Positions 43,858 through 51,936 of a stretch of DNA of 64,000 nucleotides are shown here, one piece after another. Origin of the DNA: Levilactobacillus mulengensis (GTDB lineage: Bacteria; Bacillota; Bacilli; Lactobacillales; Lactobacillaceae); the NCBI RefSeq assembly GCF_003946045.1, contig NZ_RHNW01000001.1, forward strand, positions 62,001-126,000, read 5' to 3'. A model generated the notes under the pieces. The model ran no database searches. It had not been told where the DNA came from and saw only the letters and a list, made by a program, of their open reading frames with translations. The position numbers and the translations under genes are program-made. Position 1 is the stretch's first letter; the number at the start of each line of letters is the position of its first letter.

Positions 43858-44019
43858 ATGAATTTCTGGGTCAGTCAGCTGTACGTTTTTGAGTATGATT
43901 CTTAGGGTATTGGTCATATCAGTAAAATTTTTGTGTATCTGGTAGTAATCGCTACTTGTTATGGGACAATTGTGATAAATTACATGGACAGTGTCGAATG
44001 CATGGAAGGAGTAATAGGC

Positions 44020-44250
44020 ATGCAAACTACCACGTACACGGATTTTCGTAAGGACCTGAAGAAATATATGGCTAAAGCCACAGGTGTCTTTGAACCGATT
44101 ACCATCACACGTAAGAATCAGCAAAATGCTGTGCTCATATCAGAGGAAGAATATAACAATATGATCGAGAACCGGTACATTTTAGATGATCCAGCGAATC
44201 GTGAATGGTTACAGACCTCGTTAGAACAGGCAAAGCGTGGTCAGAATTAG
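44020..44250 (+). CDS. Phd/YefM-family antitoxin, orphan
   Basis: 76 residues: MQTTTYTDFRKDLKKYMAKA, then PITITRKNQQNAVLISEEEYN, the DNA-binding fold of Phd/YefM. Such proteins neutralise YoeB or Doc toxins and repress their own promoter. GAAGGAG precedes the ATG. No intact toxin follows; a short stretch after the stop resembles a decayed yoeB. Confidence 0.85.
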   Translation: MQTTTYTDFRKDLKKYMAKATGVFEPITITRKNQQNAVLISEEEYNNMIENRYILDDPANREWLQTSLEQAKRGQN

Positions 44251-44261
44251 CTTGCCGGACA

Positions 44262-44345
44262 CACGATAACGATAAATAAAGTTAGAAAGCTCATGGCATT
44301 AAGGTTTTTTGGAATAGCCCTATATCAAGCAAAATATCATACGGG
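44262..44345 (+). pseudogene. Possible yoeB toxin remnant
   Basis: One frame reads TINKVRKLM and shortly after FFGIA, reminiscent of the KRINKLIKDI and PFEGIG stretches of YoeB toxins, in the place where the toxin gene normally sits behind a YefM antitoxin. The match is short and without an intact frame. Low certainty. Confidence 0.3.
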
Positions 44346-44347
44346 TC

Positions 44348-44397
44348 AAAAAGGACGGCTGCCTCTCATTTCTGTGGGGATGCACCGGCCTTTTTAA
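44348..44397 (+). terminator. Terminator-like hairpin after the antitoxin
   Basis: AAAAAGGACGG pairs with CCGGCCTTTTT across a loop; a second small hairpin GCCC-GTTGAT-GGGGC with a T run lies at 44443-44464. Confidence 0.6.
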
Positions 44398-44538
44398 ATG
44401 GTATCGTCCGTGACGAACAGGCGGTTAAGGGAATTTTAAGAATGCCCGTTGATGGGGCTTTTTAGAATCGTTGGTTTCCATCGTTCCGGAAAAATGTTAT
44501 TCTAGGTAAACGAATGAAAAGATAAAGTAGGTGTAAAG

Positions 44539-45405
44539 ATGAAGATTGCTGTGGTCACCGATAGTACCAGCTATTTGTCCGCAGAAGAAGTTGAGCGGTA
44601 TCACATTCACGTTGTCCCGATTCCGGTGATCATGGATGGTCGCTCCTACGATGAAGATGTTGATATCTCCACCAGTGAATTCTACGAGAAATTACGCAAT
44701 TCCAAATCATTCCCCAGCACGTCACAACCGCCGCTGGGCGAAATGATCAATTTATATAACCAATTAGCCGATGAGGGCTACGACGCCGTCATCAGTATTC
44801 ATCTGGCCAGCACCATTTCTGGCTTTGTGAACCAATTGAAAAATATTGCCCCCACGATTGAAAATATCCGGGTGATTCCGTACGACTCCCAGATCACCGT
44901 CAAATTGATGGGTTATTTGGCCATTGAGGCCTCTCGGATGGCCGCTGAGGGAAGTACCCCCGAAGCCATCATCGCGCGCTTAGACGACTTGCGGTCCACG
45001 ATTGGCGAATACTTCGTCGTCGATGACCTGCAGAACTTGGTGCGAGGCGGGCGACTGTCTAACGCATCCGGTTTCATTGGCAGCGTCTTGCGGATCAAGC
45101 CATTACTGACATTTGACGATGAGACTCACGAAATCGTGGCCTTTGAAAAGGTGCGGTCCCGTAAGAAGGCGTTGGCTCGGGTCGAAGACCTCTTCGTTGA
45201 GGCCCAAGCGCAGGTCGATTACCCATTACGGGCCTTGGTGATCAATGCCAACGATCCCGAGGGCGGGCAGACCTGGGCCAATAAGATTGCCACGCAGTAT
45301 CCGGAAATTCCGGTCGAACAATCATACTTCGGTCCCGTGATTGGCGCGCACTTAGGGGAGAAAGCCTTGGCCTTAGCCTGGATCAAGGATTTTGATCGCG
45401 CATAA
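44539..45405 (+). CDS. DegV-family fatty-acid-binding protein
   Basis: 288 residues starting MKIAVVTDSTSYLSAEE, with the SFPSTSQPPLGEM and SIHLASTISGF motifs that form the lipid pocket, and LVRGGRLSNASGFIGSVLRIKP. In Gram-positives DegV/FakB proteins hand bound fatty acids to the kinase FakA for phospholipid synthesis. Which fatty acid is not predictable. AAGTAGGTG precedes the ATG. Confidence 0.93.
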   Translation: MKIAVVTDSTSYLSAEEVERYHIHVVPIPVIMDGRSYDEDVDISTSEFYEKLRNSKSFPSTSQPPLGEMINLYNQLADEGYDAVISIHLASTISGFVNQLKNIAPTIENIRVIPYDSQITVKLMGYLAIEASRMAAEGSTPEAIIARLDDLRSTIGEYFVVDDLQNLVRGGRLSNASGFIGSVLRIKPLLTFDDETHEIVAFEKVRSRKKALARVEDLFVEAQAQVDYPLRALVINANDPEGGQTWANKIATQYPEIPVEQSYFGPVIGAHLGEKALALAWIKDFDRA

Positions 45406-45458
45406 GTCGTGCAAGTCGGCAATGAATATGGTATGCTATCTCCTGTAATTAAATTTAC

Positions 45459-45556
45459 GGAGTAGGAAGTAAGGCGTCAAGTGCTGGTGGAACGCAATGT
45501 GAACACCGGACGAAGGGAATGTGTCCCGCGATCTTATTTCCGCATTGACCGCAGCA
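45459..45556 (+). promoter_or_regulatory. THF riboswitch upstream of folT
   Basis: GGAGTAGGAAGTAAGGCGTC, AAGTGCTGGTGG, then ACGAAGGGAATGTGTCCCGC and CCGCATTGACCGCAGC follow the tetrahydrofolate aptamer layout (5' GGAGNGUAG-like start, GUUAAGUG core, CGAAGG bulge, terminal CCGC). A folate transporter follows directly. Near the end of the leader CTCC-CTTA-GGAG can hide the Shine-Dalgarno sequence, which suggests translational control. Confidence 0.85.
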
Positions 45557-45586
45557 ATGTGGCAACTCCCTTAGGAGATGTCTGAA

Positions 45587-46120
45587 TTGAAGACGATGGC
45601 AAAAACCCAGCTGCCAAAGCTGGACACTTTGAGTTTGGTAACGATGGGACTACTGATGGCTTTACAATTAGTCATTAGTCGGTTCTCGGTCGGCAACAGT
45701 TTTATCAAGGTCAGTTTTACCTTTCTGATCGTGGCGTTGTTGGCCAAATGGTTTGGTCCCTGGTGGGGGATGATGACGGCAGCTGTCGTCGACGTGGTAG
45801 GAACCCTAATGACGGGTGGGCCGTTCTTTATCGGCTTCACCGTGTCAGCAATCCTAGGGTCGCTGATCTACGCGGTCTTTCTCTACCAGAAGCCGGTGAC
45901 ATGGACCCGGGTGATTCTGGCCTCGGTGATTATCTCCTTGTTGGTCAACGCCTTGTTGAACACCTTGTGGGTAACCATCATGTACCACACGCCATTCTGG
46001 GGCTTACTGCCGATTCGGCTGGTTAAGCAACTGATCGTGACACCAATTCAAATTGTATTAGTTTACCTGTTGTTGCAGAGTCGCGTGATTCAAACGATTC
46101 AGGAACGTTTAAATCGATAG
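45587..46120 (+). CDS. folT: Folate ECF transporter S component
   Basis: 177 residues with five to six membrane helices. LVISRFSVGNSFIKVSFTFL and GPWWGMMTAAVVDVVGTLM are typical of FolT-type S components, which bind folate and use the shared EcfAA'T module for uptake; no module gene is in this window. The frame opens with an ATG at 45578 only one base after AGGAG. A TTG at 45587 has the correct eight-base spacing, so I prefer it. Regulated by the THF riboswitch in its leader. Confidence 0.9.
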   Translation: MKTMAKTQLPKLDTLSLVTMGLLMALQLVISRFSVGNSFIKVSFTFLIVALLAKWFGPWWGMMTAAVVDVVGTLMTGGPFFIGFTVSAILGSLIYAVFLYQKPVTWTRVILASVIISLLVNALLNTLWVTIMYHTPFWGLLPIRLVKQLIVTPIQIVLVYLLLQSRVIQTIQERLNR

Positions 46121-46128
46121 TGATCTGA

Positions 46129-46164
46129 GCACCGTTTTGGTTAAAGCCAGGACGGTGTTTTTAA
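46129..46164 (+). terminator. folT terminator
   Basis: CACCGTTTTGG pairs with CCAGGACGGTG around TTAAAG, followed by five T. Confidence 0.82.
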
Positions 46165-46317
46165 ATGTCGTGATGGTGTGAGTAATAAACTAATTACTTT
46201 AACTTATAGCAACAAACCTGACCACCATTCCCACAACATTACATAAACCAACTAGCAAACAGCTCCCGTCACTAACGAAAAAATCAGGTCACCGGCCCAA
46301 CCCTTAACTTTTTCTAT

Positions 46318-46357
46318 GAAATCGGGGTGGGTGCTTGCGCCGGTAACCGATTTCGAC
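46318..46357 (+). other. Leader hairpin upstream of gtrA
   Basis: GAAATCGG pairs with CCGATTTC around a 24-base loop, with no T run afterwards. Between the folT terminator and this hairpin (46165-46317) I see nothing else. Confidence 0.5.
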
Positions 46358-46376
46358 TATAACGGGAGAAGATAAG

Positions 46377-46409
46377 ATGAGCAGAATTCAGGGAGGACGA
46401 ACAACGTGA
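46377..46409 (+). CDS. Ten-codon leader ORF overlapping gtrA start
   Basis: ATG with GGGAGA upstream, product MSRIQGGRTT, stop TGA overlapping the GTG start of gtrA as GTGA. It also contains the GGGAGG that serves gtrA, so translation of the leader could couple to gtrA. Confidence 0.4.
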   Translation: MSRIQGGRTT

Positions 46410-46846
46410 AACGACTATTACAACTCTATACTAAATATCAGGATATCTTGGCGTACCTGATTTTCGGGGGCCTGACGACACTGGTCAATTTGGTCGTTTT
46501 CTACGTCACAGCGACCCTGTGGGGCTGGAACTACCAGGTCGGTAACGTCTGGGCCTGGTTCCTATCCGTGTTATTTGCCTACCTGACCAATCGGGTGTGG
46601 GTCTTCCATTCCCACTTCACGACGTTCAAGGCCTTGGTCAACGAGGTCGTCTCGTTTTTCTTAGCCAGAGGGGCGACGTTGATCATGGACATGGCCATCA
46701 TGTGGCTAGGGGTGTCATTGCTGCAGCAAAATGAAATGCTGACGAAGTTGGTCGACCAAGTGGTGGTTGTGTTGGCGAATTACTTCTTTAGTAAATGGTT
46801 CGTGTTTAAGAAAAATAAGGCCTCTTCGGTAAACGAACAGGATTAG
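46406..46846 (+). CDS. GtrA-like membrane protein
   Basis: 146 residues with four membrane helices; FGGLTTLVNLVVFYV and YLTNRVWVFHSHFTTFK are diagnostic of GtrA. Members help move undecaprenyl-linked sugars across the membrane for cell-wall polysaccharide or teichoic-acid glycosylation. GGGAGG precedes the GTG start. A terminator shared with the convergent VanZ gene follows. Confidence 0.92.
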   Translation: MKRLLQLYTKYQDILAYLIFGGLTTLVNLVVFYVTATLWGWNYQVGNVWAWFLSVLFAYLTNRVWVFHSHFTTFKALVNEVVSFFLARGATLIMDMAIMWLGVSLLQQNEMLTKLVDQVVVVLANYFFSKWFVFKKNKASSVNEQD

Positions 46847-46860
46847 GGACACTCGCTAAA

Positions 46861-46903
46861 TAAGGCACCGCTGTTATCTCTCGTGGATAACAGCGGTGCC
46901 TTA
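46861..46903. terminator. Bidirectional terminator gtrA / vanZ-like
   Basis: AAGGCACCGCTGTTATC pairs with GATAACAGCGGTGCCTT around seven bases. Confidence 0.93.
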
Positions 46904-46926
46904 TTTGTGTGCACATTTTAAAAGAG

Positions 46927-47439
46927 TTAAGCCGCAATCCGTTCCGAGCGTTGCCGGTGGCTAGCCGTGAGCCGGTAAAAGGCGGCGACGGCCAGGCTAC
47001 CGATGACGATGCCTAGCGCATTGGCCAGGACGTCGTTGATGTCGCTACTCCGGTTGATCAGCCAGTGATGGGAGAGCACGTATTGGATGGTCTCGACACT
47101 GCTGCCAACGAAGAGCCCGCAGAAGCCGACGCCGAAGAGAGACAGCTTGGGGAGCGCCCATTTCAACAGGAGACCCAGTGGAATCGTTAAGATGATATTT
47201 TCCAAGAAGCCGAGGTTGAAGACGTCTAGGTTGGTCAGATTGACCCGCCCGATGCCAATCGGCATGATGTAGATGCCAGTGCCATCAAATGAAATCGGGG
47301 TGAAAAGAATGGCGGCTAAACCCGTTAAGTAGCTTAGCACTAAGAGGGCGAACCAGCGATGTTTACCACCGGTTGCGACGATGAGCAGGCCGCTTAGTCC
47401 AGCCATTAAGATAATGAGTAATAAGGGTTCCCAACGCAT
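46927..47439 (-). CDS. VanZ-family membrane protein
   Basis: 170 residues with about five helices. ILTIPLGLLLKWALP, GSSVETIQYVL and SSDINDVLANALGIVIG are the characteristic VanZ motifs. Family members can change susceptibility to glycopeptides but most have unknown roles. GGAGGTGG precedes the ATG. Confidence 0.92.
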   Translation of the reverse strand: MRWEPLLLIILMAGLSGLLIVATGGKHRWFALLVLSYLTGLAAILFTPISFDGTGIYIMPIGIGRVNLTNLDVFNLGFLENIILTIPLGLLLKWALPKLSLFGVGFCGLFVGSSVETIQYVLSHHWLINRSSDINDVLANALGIVIGSLAVAAFYRLTASHRQRSERIAA

Positions 47440-47589
47440 CGAACCACCTCCGTGAATTTTTGTGTGTCTGTCGTGTCCGTTAACATGTTCCTAGACTACA
47501 ACAGAATTCGCGGTTACGGGGACTTTCAACCGGAGTTTTAATAAAAATTAGGCAGAATTCCCTTGCTTTCAAACAAGGGATGAATGCCA

Positions 47590-48009
47590 CTATGGCTTTT
47601 GCTGATTAGCAATGTAGTTTTCCACGGTTGTCTTGCTCATATCACCAAGGGTACTCATGAAATAACTAGGGGACCAAAGATGTCCACCCCAGAACTTTTG
47701 AGCCTTTATCTCTGGATGTAGCTCAAAGAATAAACGAGCCGAACCGCCCTTGAAGGCTTTGACAATATTGGTTGGTGCATACTTAGGCTTAAAGCTTAGT
47801 AGTAAATGAATATAGTCTGGCATTACCTCCATCCGCTCAATGGTCACTTCGTTTAGCCGGGCTATCTTCGTTAGAATGTCGGTCATTTCAGCGACCAGCT
47901 TGGGTGTTGTAAATGCTTCGTGCCGGTATTTGGTGACCCAGACCAGGTGAAAATGAAAATTGTAAACATAGCCTCGTTCGTGGATTGCTCCGACGTTACT
48001 TTTACTCAT
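47590..48009 (-). CDS. tnpA: TnpA, Y1 HUH transposase
   Basis: 139 residues. The HUH pair is in YIHLLLSF and the single-strand transposase fold begins YNFHFHLVWVTKYRH. The catalytic tyrosine lies in the C-terminal helix (TTVENYIANQQ). It moves single-stranded IS DNA by cleavage at folded ends. GGAGGTAAC precedes the ATG. Full family length. Confidence 0.95.
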   Translation of the reverse strand: MSKSNVGAIHERGYVYNFHFHLVWVTKYRHEAFTTPKLVAEMTDILTKIARLNEVTIERMEVMPDYIHLLLSFKPKYAPTNIVKAFKGGSARLFFELHPEIKAQKFWGGHLWSPSYFMSTLGDMSKTTVENYIANQQKP

Positions 48010-48105
48010 ATGTTACCTCCATAAATATTATTATAAGACAACTTACTATGGATACAGTATACTCATATGATATGCTTACTATCAAGCAAAAGGAGGTGGC
48101 AGCTT

Positions 48106-49359
48106 ATGACGACAACAATGGCACAATTACCTTATCATTATGGGGTTAAGGTCCGGGTCTTTCCTTCAACCGAACAGAAACGGCTGATCAAACGTAACAG
48201 TGATGCTAGTCGCTTCATTTATAACGAAATGAACGGGATGAGCAATGATCTATTCTGGCTGAAGAAAGTTAAAACACCAATCACGCTTGTTTTGAAGCGG
48301 ATTGCTGATTTGACTGAACGACTGAAAAAGCCGTCAACTGCTATCTCCAATATCCACGGCTGGCTCAATCATCCGGACTTTGATAGCCTGATGAAAGCCA
48401 ACGCTATCAAGAATTATAAGACTGCCTGGAAGCTATTCCACCAGGTTCATCAGTCGGGAACCCCTAAGTTTCATAAACGCGGCTATACGCAAACTTACCA
48501 AACATCATGCCTTTACAGTGCCAAGGTGACAACCCCAACTATGAAGAATGGTAGCGTTAGACTAACTGACAATCGTCACCTACAATTACCCAAGCTGGGA
48601 CGTCTCCGATTCAAGGGACTTCCATTAAAAATCTTAGAACGAGCTAATGACATTAGAATTGGGACGACAACAGTCTCAATGGACGCTGTAGGTCATTACT
48701 TTGTGTCCATGCAGATTGGGTCAGGACACCCCTTCATTGCTAAGCAACCCGCAATCGGAACTAGAGTCGGCATCGATTTGAATCTCGATAATTTTTTGAC
48801 GGACTCCAATGGACAGGTGATTGATAATCCGTGTTATTACCGAATGATTAAAGGAAAGCTGGCTAAAGCTCAACGGAAACTGTCACGGCGAGCCAGACGA
48901 GCTAAAAAGAGCCAACGACGGTTATCGGAATCGAAGAATTATCAAAAACAACGTCTACTAGTGGCTAGATTACAGCTTAAAGTTGCCAATCAACGTAAGA
49001 ACTTTTTACACCACGTCTCTACGGCCTTGATCAAAAACCACGATTTAGTTGTAGCTGAAGAACTTCGGAGTAAAAATATGTTGCGAAATCACGCTTTGGC
49101 AATGAGCATATCGGACGTTGGTTGGCGAACACTATTGGACATGTTGGCTTACAAAGCTGACCTTTACGGCCGAAAATATTTGACAATCAATCCTCGAAAT
49201 ACAACGCAAACTTGTAGCCATTGCGGACATGTCATGGTCGGCAAGAATAAGTTGACGTTAGCTGACCGCGAGTGGACGTGTCCTAGCTGTGGGACGTTTC
49301 ATGTTCGTGATCATAACGCGGCTAAAAATATTTTAGCCAAAGGTTTAGCAACTCTGTAA
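48106..49359 (+). CDS. tnpB: TnpB RNA-guided endonuclease
   Basis: 417 residues. RuvC-like motifs: VGIDLNLDNFL (Asp), LVVAEELRSKNM (Glu), and DHNAAKNILAKG (Asp), with the zinc ribbon CSHCG...CPSCG between the last two. TnpB cuts DNA next to a short motif, guided by an omega RNA from its own 3' region, and favours IS retention. AAAGGAGGTGG precedes the ATG at 48106. All catalytic residues are present. Confidence 0.95.
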   Translation: MTTTMAQLPYHYGVKVRVFPSTEQKRLIKRNSDASRFIYNEMNGMSNDLFWLKKVKTPITLVLKRIADLTERLKKPSTAISNIHGWLNHPDFDSLMKANAIKNYKTAWKLFHQVHQSGTPKFHKRGYTQTYQTSCLYSAKVTTPTMKNGSVRLTDNRHLQLPKLGRLRFKGLPLKILERANDIRIGTTTVSMDAVGHYFVSMQIGSGHPFIAKQPAIGTRVGIDLNLDNFLTDSNGQVIDNPCYYRMIKGKLAKAQRKLSRRARRAKKSQRRLSESKNYQKQRLLVARLQLKVANQRKNFLHHVSTALIKNHDLVVAEELRSKNMLRNHALAMSISDVGWRTLLDMLAYKADLYGRKYLTINPRNTTQTCSHCGHVMVGKNKLTLADREWTCPSCGTFHVRDHNAAKNILAKGLATL

Positions 49360-49516
49360 GAGAAAAGTCCGTCTGGCAACCTGCGGACCTAAAAGGCTTT
49401 GGTAATTAGCGGATAAGTCCTATTCGTAGGCTAGCGCTGTATCTAAGCAAATTGTGGTCGCCATGCCATGGGGTGTGGTTCTCACAAGCGTCCGTTTTTA
49501 AACGGGCGTGGTTGAC
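49340..49516 (+). ncRNA. Probable omega RNA (reRNA) scaffold of TnpB
   Basis: The tnpB 3' end and the right end of the IS contain ordered hairpins (GTCCG...CGGAC; CCGTTT...AAACGG) ending in GTGGTTGAC, the usual layout of TnpB guide RNA scaffolds. The host bases after 49516 would act as the guide (GGTTTCTTGGGTCCTTTAGG). Boundaries are inferred. Confidence 0.6.
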
Positions 49517-49603
49517 GGTTTCTTGGGTCCTTTAGGAAAATCGTAAGGACTTGGTCAAAGAAACATCACATTCTTTCGGGAATTTGTGGTTAGCGCTGGG
49601 GAC

Positions 49604-49637
49604 TAAAAAACGGCTACCGGTGGGGGTAGTCGTTTTA
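49604..49637 (-). terminator. Terminator of the YhgE/Pip-like gene
   Basis: AAAACGGCTACC pairs with GGGTAGTCGTTTT; A and T runs on both sides. Confidence 0.8.
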
Positions 49638-49641
49638 GAAT

Positions 49642-51036
49642 TCAATCAGCGAGTACGTTTCGTTTCAAATCCAACTGGAACCGGGCAATAATCAGGCCGT
49701 TTAACCCGATGATCATCAGCAGCATCGTCCACCAAGCCCCAGGCAAGGCGAGGTTGGTGGAAATGGCCGCCCGTAGCACCTGAATCAGGTAGGTCATCGG
49801 TAACCAGGGATTGAGGGCTTGGGCCAGCGGACTCACTAAGGGGAGCGGGTAAAGACCACCGGAACTGGCCAGCTGCAGGACCAGGACGATGGAAATCAGC
49901 CAGGTTCCGAAGCCGCCTAGTAGGAGTCGTAAGCAGAAAATGAGGGATAGAAAGAGCAGCGACCCGATGAGAATGGCGCTGAAGAGCATCAGGCGGGACT
50001 GGACGGTTAAGGTGTTGGCCTGGCGCAGGGTCGCGTAGAGCAGACCACTTTGCCCCAGGGCGACCGTACCGATGATGACGGCTTTGCTGGCCCACCAGGT
50101 GAGGGCGTTACGTGGCCGACGGTAGGTTCGGCGGCCGTCGTACATGGTACCGAGGGCAATGCCACCGACGTAGAGCCCGATGGCAATCGCAAATGGCGCC
50201 ATACCAGTGCCGTTGTTGGGTACACTCGCTACATCATGGCTGTGAGCAATTACGGGTTGAGCGAGGACCCGAGCGTTAGCGGACCGGGTTGCCAGGGTCG
50301 CCAGCCGTTGACCTCCAACAGCCAAGCTGGTTCCTAGCGATTGACTGCCGGTGTGAAGTTGCGTCAGGCCTTGTTGCGTGGCGGTTAAGCCAGCAATCAG
50401 GGCGGGTTGCTTGACCGTTTGTGTGGCGACTTGCAGGGAACGGTTGCCTGCTTGCAGGCGCTCGGTGCCGCTAGTGAGCTGCTGACTCCCGGCTGCTGCC
50501 CGCGTCATTCCGGCAGCGGCACCATGGAGTGCCTGCAACAACACCTGAGTCTCTAGTTCCGTGACGTTACGGCTGACGGTCGCCGTGATGGCATTGGCCG
50601 CGCCGGTCGTCATTTTTGAGACGATGAAGTTGGTGCCTGAGTTCAGGTCATAGTGTAGCTGGAGTTGCTGGGGCGCGTCGGTCAGAAGCGTCGTCGAGTT
50701 GTGGGAAAAGTTGGCAGGAATCGTGATGACCAGGTAAAGTTTGCCCGCCTTGAGCCGGTGGTGCGCCGTGGTAGCGCTCAGGTGGTGAAAGTCTAACGCT
50801 GTGGACTTGTCCAAGTTACGGGTCAGCTGCCGGCCAATAGCGACGCGGTGTCCCTGATCGGTAACGGACTGGTCGTGATTGACCACGGCAACCGGGATAT
50901 CAGCTGAGTGGCCGTACGTGTTCCACATAGAGGAGAGGTAAAAGTAACAGTAAATTGCGGGAATCAACGCAATCATTAACAAGACGACCAACATCATTTT
51001 GTGTTGGCGTAGGTAGGTCCATTCGGCTTTGAGCAT
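49642..51036 (-). CDS. Short YhgE/Pip-type ABC-2 membrane protein
   Basis: 464 residues. The N-terminal helix MLKAEWTYLRQHKMMLVVLL is typical of YhgE/Pip proteins, followed by an extracellular region (VAVVNHDQSVTDQGHRVAIG) with a short heptad-like stretch, and then five to six C-terminal helices of the ABC-2 permease type. Full-size Pip proteins reach 800-1000 residues; here the extracellular part is much reduced. Such proteins act in phage entry or type VII-like secretion in relatives. The ATG at 51036 follows AAAGGAGCGG. Divergent from a TetR gene. Confidence 0.83.
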   Translation of the reverse strand: MLKAEWTYLRQHKMMLVVLLMIALIPAIYCYFYLSSMWNTYGHSADIPVAVVNHDQSVTDQGHRVAIGRQLTRNLDKSTALDFHHLSATTAHHRLKAGKLYLVITIPANFSHNSTTLLTDAPQQLQLHYDLNSGTNFIVSKMTTGAANAITATVSRNVTELETQVLLQALHGAAAGMTRAAAGSQQLTSGTERLQAGNRSLQVATQTVKQPALIAGLTATQQGLTQLHTGSQSLGTSLAVGGQRLATLATRSANARVLAQPVIAHSHDVASVPNNGTGMAPFAIAIGLYVGGIALGTMYDGRRTYRRPRNALTWWASKAVIIGTVALGQSGLLYATLRQANTLTVQSRLMLFSAILIGSLLFLSLIFCLRLLLGGFGTWLISIVLVLQLASSGGLYPLPLVSPLAQALNPWLPMTYLIQVLRAAISTNLALPGAWWTMLLMIIGLNGLIIARFQLDLKRNVLAD

Positions 51037-51294
51037 GAGCAACCGCTCCTTTCAAATTAACAGCTTGTTGATTGAACGGGGCTAGCATAACAGCACGAAA
51101 ATGTTCAGACAATCAACATCTTGGTACCAATTGTTGAGTTGCTCAGACCAGCGGGTGACTGTCGTTTCTTTGCGAAACCTTATCAAATCAGCTGACTTAA
51201 CCAGCGACACTGTGGCCGGTGATGTTGATTGACTGTGACGTTCAAAAGTTTTTTAATGGGAGCCGACTAAACAATCTGTTCAGGGAGGTGCATC

Positions 51295-51852
51295 ATGGAA
51301 ACGGATGCGAAAAGATTGGTCACGGAGGTCAAAATTCAGCGGGCCTTTATCCAGTTGGTGACGACAGTTGGGTTTGATCGGCTGACCGTTCAGCAGTTGA
51401 GTCAGACGGCGCACATTAATCGGGGGACTTTCTACCTCCACTACTTAGACAAGTACGACTTGTTAACTCATTTGGAAAATGACCTGGTGGCGCAGGTCCA
51501 AGAAATCTTCCAGCGGTACCCCAAGCCAGGGACGGGGGCAACCACGACGGATGCTTTTGGGAAGCTGTTTACCTACCTGTACCGTCAGCGGCAGTTGGCC
51601 GTGGTTCTGTTAAATAGCCCGGCTTCGCAGTTGCGTGGGCGGGTCAAGACGCTGATTTTGACCGTCATTGGTCTAGCCACGGCCTCGCCCATTTCACCAG
51701 CTATCGCGCGCGAATTGGTGGCGCAAGGCATTCTTGATTTTGTGGGTAATTGGTTAGGGCAGGAGCCCGTGCCATCGTCGGAGCAGGCTTACACACTTTT
51801 CAAGCAGACCAGAAGTCTGTCGCCACAACAGTTGTTGGGGGTCACCGAGTGA
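51295..51852 (+). CDS. TetR/AcrR-family transcriptional regulator
   Basis: 185 residues. HTH LTVQQLSQTAHINRGTFYLH followed by YLDKYDLLTHLENDL, the pattern of TetR regulators that sit beside YhgE-like genes, and a C-terminal TetR_C_8-like domain. GGGAGGTG precedes the ATG. The 259-base divergent gap contains TTGTTGAGTTGCTCAG-like A/T-rich half-sites but no clear palindrome. Confidence 0.9.
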   Translation: METDAKRLVTEVKIQRAFIQLVTTVGFDRLTVQQLSQTAHINRGTFYLHYLDKYDLLTHLENDLVAQVQEIFQRYPKPGTGATTTDAFGKLFTYLYRQRQLAVVLLNSPASQLRGRVKTLILTVIGLATASPISPAIARELVAQGILDFVGNWLGQEPVPSSEQAYTLFKQTRSLSPQQLLGVTE

Positions 51853-51880
51853 GTCTACGAGGGTGATCACCATCTTGTTG

Positions 51881-51894
51881 TGTAAGCGCTTAAA
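51881..51894 (+). promoter_or_regulatory. Possible cre site upstream of the secreted protein
   Basis: TGTAAGCGCTTAAA differs from the cre consensus only at the next-to-last base. It lies about 10 bases upstream of two overlapping TATGAT boxes and 56 bases before the gene. Confidence 0.5.
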
Positions 51895-51936
51895 AACAGT
51901 GATCTATGATATGATGGTGCCAAAGGGGTGGAACAC

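Larger units (their letters stand above)
47530..49516. mobile_element. IS200/IS605-family insertion sequence with tnpA and tnpB
   Basis: Divergent tnpA (minus) and tnpB (plus) are bounded by subterminal hairpins: CCCTTG-CTTTCAAA-CAAGGG near 47560-47578 on the left, and CCGTTT-TT-AAACGG near 49491-49504 followed by GTGGTTGAC on the right. Exact ends cannot be fixed from one copy; bounds are approximate. Both genes appear intact, so the element may be active. Confidence 0.85.
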
